Assembly: GCA_023388335.1 (NCBI GenBank)
Contig: JAEWGL010000172.1
Coordinates: 1-7,708, forward strand
Length of the DNA stretch: 7,708 bases
Direction of reading: 5' to 3'
DNA from: Pseudomonadota bacterium
Lineage (GTDB): Bacteria > Pseudomonadota > Gammaproteobacteria > Pseudomonadales > Pseudomonadaceae
Part shown: one piece after another, positions 6,454-7,708 of the stretch
Layout: every line of letters begins with the position of its first letter
Position numbering within the stretch: position 1 is the first letter of the stretch
The notes under the pieces: generated by a model
Databases searched by the model: none
The model's input: only the letters and a program-made list of their open reading frames with translations
Told to the model about the DNA's origin: nothing
Made by a program: the position numbers and the translations under genes

Positions 6454-6461
6454 AACAAATG

Positions 6462-7460
6462 CTAACTCACTGATTTAGCTGAACTGTGGGAGCGCGCCTT
6501 GTGCCGGGACGCCGGACCGCGCGATCGGGCCCGCCACCCCGCCACCATCGAGGGGCCCAGGGCGACCAGCGCCGATCCCGCCACTACCACCATCGCGCCC
6601 ATATACCCCAGCGCATTGATCTGCTCCGCCTGCACGAAATCTGGCCAACACCATGCCGCCACGGCCACCGCGACGAAAGTCACCAACGGCGTCAGGGCCA
6701 GGGTCGCGCTGACCCGAGAGGCCTCCCAATGCGCCAGGGCTTCGGCGAAAGCGCCATAGGCCACCAGGGTGTTGAGGCAGCAGGCGAGCAACAGCCAGCC
6801 CTGCAAGGGGCTTAGTTGCAACACTTCCAGCGGATGGACCCAGGGTAGGAGCAGGACAGCGCAGGAGAGGTAGATCACCATCATCACCTGCATCGAATTC
6901 CACATCGTCAACAGCTGCTTCTGGCTCAGCGCGTATAAGGTCCAGATGCTCGTCGCCAGGAGGATGGTCAGCACGCCGGTGGTGTAGGTACCGAGCGAGG
7001 TCAGCAACTCGTCCAGCCGCTGGTTGAAGAACAGGCCAAAGCCCACCAGCAGGATCACCAACCCGGCGCCCTGCCCCAGGCTGAAGCGTTCCTTGAATAC
7101 AAAGACACTGGCCACCAACAGCAACACCGGCCCGATCTGCACGACAAGTTGCGCGGTGCCTGGGCTGAGCAGGCGCAGGCCGAACAGGTACAGCACATAG
7201 TTGCCGAGCAGCCCGCAGGTAGCTACCGCTATCAGCCCCAGGCCCTTGCGCCCTAGCTGGCCGAACCTGGGCAGGCGCTTGGTCGCCGCCAGCCAGGCGA
7301 ACAGCAGCCCACCGGAGACGGACAGGCGATACCAGGTAACAGTCACCGGGTCCATCACCTGCAGTACCTGCTTGAGCTTGATCGGCAGGATGCCCCAGAG
7401 CAGCGCGGTCAGCAGTGCCAGAAACAGGCCATAGACCCAGCGACCGGATGAAATATGCAT
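6462..7460 (-). CDS. DMT superfamily permease (EamA domains)
   Basis: A 332-aa inner-membrane protein with about ten hydrophobic segments (roughly 9-27, 40-58, 73-91, 100-121, 129-146, 160-178, 191-207, 219-237, 251-271, 282-302), arranged as two EamA repeats of five. Typical marks are the N-terminal LLWGILPI, the WYR loop (43-45) and, at the end of the first repeat, TAQLVVQIGPVLLLVASVFVF followed by KERF. Family members are drug/metabolite transporters or exporters of amino acids and other small molecules; the substrate cannot be predicted here. The ATG at 7460 has GAGG five bases upstream. The last 25 residues (308-332) are a polar, basic tail rich in Arg, Ser and His, encoded by DNA resembling a REP-type repeat; the tail is probably not ancestral. 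It converges on fumC and is probably monocistronic; no clear promoter was found upstream. Confidence 0.88.
   Translation of the reverse strand: MHISSGRWVYGLFLALLTALLWGILPIKLKQVLQVMDPVTVTWYRLSVSGGLLFAWLAATKRLPRFGQLGRKGLGLIAVATCGLLGNYVLYLFGLRLLSPGTAQLVVQIGPVLLLVASVFVFKERFSLGQGAGLVILLVGFGLFFNQRLDELLTSLGTYTTGVLTILLATSIWTLYALSQKQLLTMWNSMQVMMVIYLSCAVLLLPWVHPLEVLQLSPLQGWLLLACCLNTLVAYGAFAEALAHWEASRVSATLALTPLVTFVAVAVAAWCWPDFVQAEQINALGYMGAMVVVAGSALVALGPSMVAGWRARSRGPASRHKARSHSSAKSVS
6484..6535. repeat. REP-like sequence inside the EamA gene 3' end
   Basis: CTGTGGGAGCG at 6484-6494 is the opening typical of many Pseudomonas REP elements. Further in, CCGGACCGCGCGATCGG (6512-6528) matches 15 of 17 bases of the core of the left array (35-51, CCGGACAACGCGATCGG). 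The segment encodes roughly residues 309-325 of the permease, so a repeat appears to have become coding sequence. Confidence 0.5.
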
Positions 7461-7614
7461 AAAAGCCTCAGTAAGCCCTTTGGTGGGGAATCGGGAATTC
7501 TAGGGGGTTGGAGTGTACGGCTGGGGAAAAGTGACTGGAAAAATACTCATCAAGTCATTCCGAGGTGGCATGGACCTTTCGCTCGGGCACGATCTCAGGG
7601 CAGGCCTCGGTCAG
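7461..7614. other. Non-coding upstream region of the EamA gene
   Basis: No gene is seen. The only site supported is the GAGG ribosome binding site of the EamA gene (7466-7469, minus). A minus-strand TAGAAT or TACACT could serve as a -10 box near 7490-7520, but neither has a convincing -35. Confidence 0.5.
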
Positions 7615-7708
7615 CTCTCTCTCCCTTGGGGGTTGGGGTGAGGGCCGCAGGTACAACCCGTGTGCAGCCTAACCCTCACCCTAGCCCTCTCCCAGAGGGA
7701 GAGGGAAC
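7615..7708. repeat. REP/BIME-like element, right edge
   Basis: Same architecture as the left-hand units. A degenerate head (CTCTCTCCCTTGGG, then GGTTGGGGTGAGGG, 7617-7644) is followed by a spacer of about 26 nt and an intact inverted head at 7671-7705 with the perfect 9-bp hairpin CCCTCTCCC (7685-7693) / GGGAGAGGG (7697-7705). The intact head matches the reverse complement of about 54-88 at all but one loop base. The spacer differs from the left-hand one, and the element may continue past the window. Confidence 0.8.

Noticed and set aside
1..7708. Composite transposon or genomic island bounded by inverted repeats
   Set aside because: There is no transposase or integrase, and the gene order matches ordinary Pseudomonas chromosome. 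The edge repeats are REP-type extragenic elements.
1..7708. tRNA, rRNA or riboswitch genes
   Set aside because: No cloverleaf, rRNA stretch or recognisable riboswitch motif was seen in the intergenic regions.

Overview
The window reads as a GC-rich stretch of a Pseudomonas chromosome, most likely of the P. putida group. Three things point there. The gene order fumC / DUF2059 / bolA / rhodanese (trhO) / DsbA-like / ABC exporter matches, from memory, the P. aeruginosa PA0854-PA0860 neighbourhood. The proteins look like Pseudomonas proteins. The intergenic DNA carries REP-type palindromes, including a degenerate copy of the P. putida 35-bp REP (core GCGGGTAAACCTGC). Species assignment is inference; no search was run.

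Layout. Positions 1-416 are non-coding and hold a tandem array of about 146-bp repeat units containing GGGAGAGGG hairpins. Positions 417-4765 hold five genes on the minus strand. Read in the direction of transcription they are a secreted DUF2059 protein (4765-4235), BolA (4222-3923), a strong intrinsic terminator (3892-3864), then trhO (3813-2878), a cytoplasmic DsbA-like thioredoxin-fold protein (2874-2242) and an ABC exporter half-transporter (2249-417). The last three are very tightly packed: a 3-nt gap, then an 8-nt overlap. fumC (4924-6318) is divergent from DUF2059 across a 158-bp region holding a candidate promoter and a perfect palindrome. A DMT/EamA permease (7460-6462, minus) converges on fumC across a 143-bp gap with hairpins and the degenerate REP. 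The right edge (7615-7708) carries the same REP family as the left edge, in the opposite orientation.

How the genes fit together. There are probably two transcription units on the minus strand: DUF2059-bolA, and trhO-dsbA-like-ABC. BolA proteins work with monothiol glutaredoxins in Fe-S and iron handling. TrhO hydroxylates U34 of tRNAs. The DsbA-like protein is a predicted cytoplasmic thiol-disulfide protein. FumC is the iron-independent fumarase. A loose redox/iron-related theme is possible but is only an inference from neighbourhood.

I see no convincing undescribed system. The gene content is ordinary core or near-core Pseudomonas sequence. The parts most worth a second look are the repeat array, the repeat-derived tail of the EamA permease gene, and the regulatory layout of the minus-strand genes.
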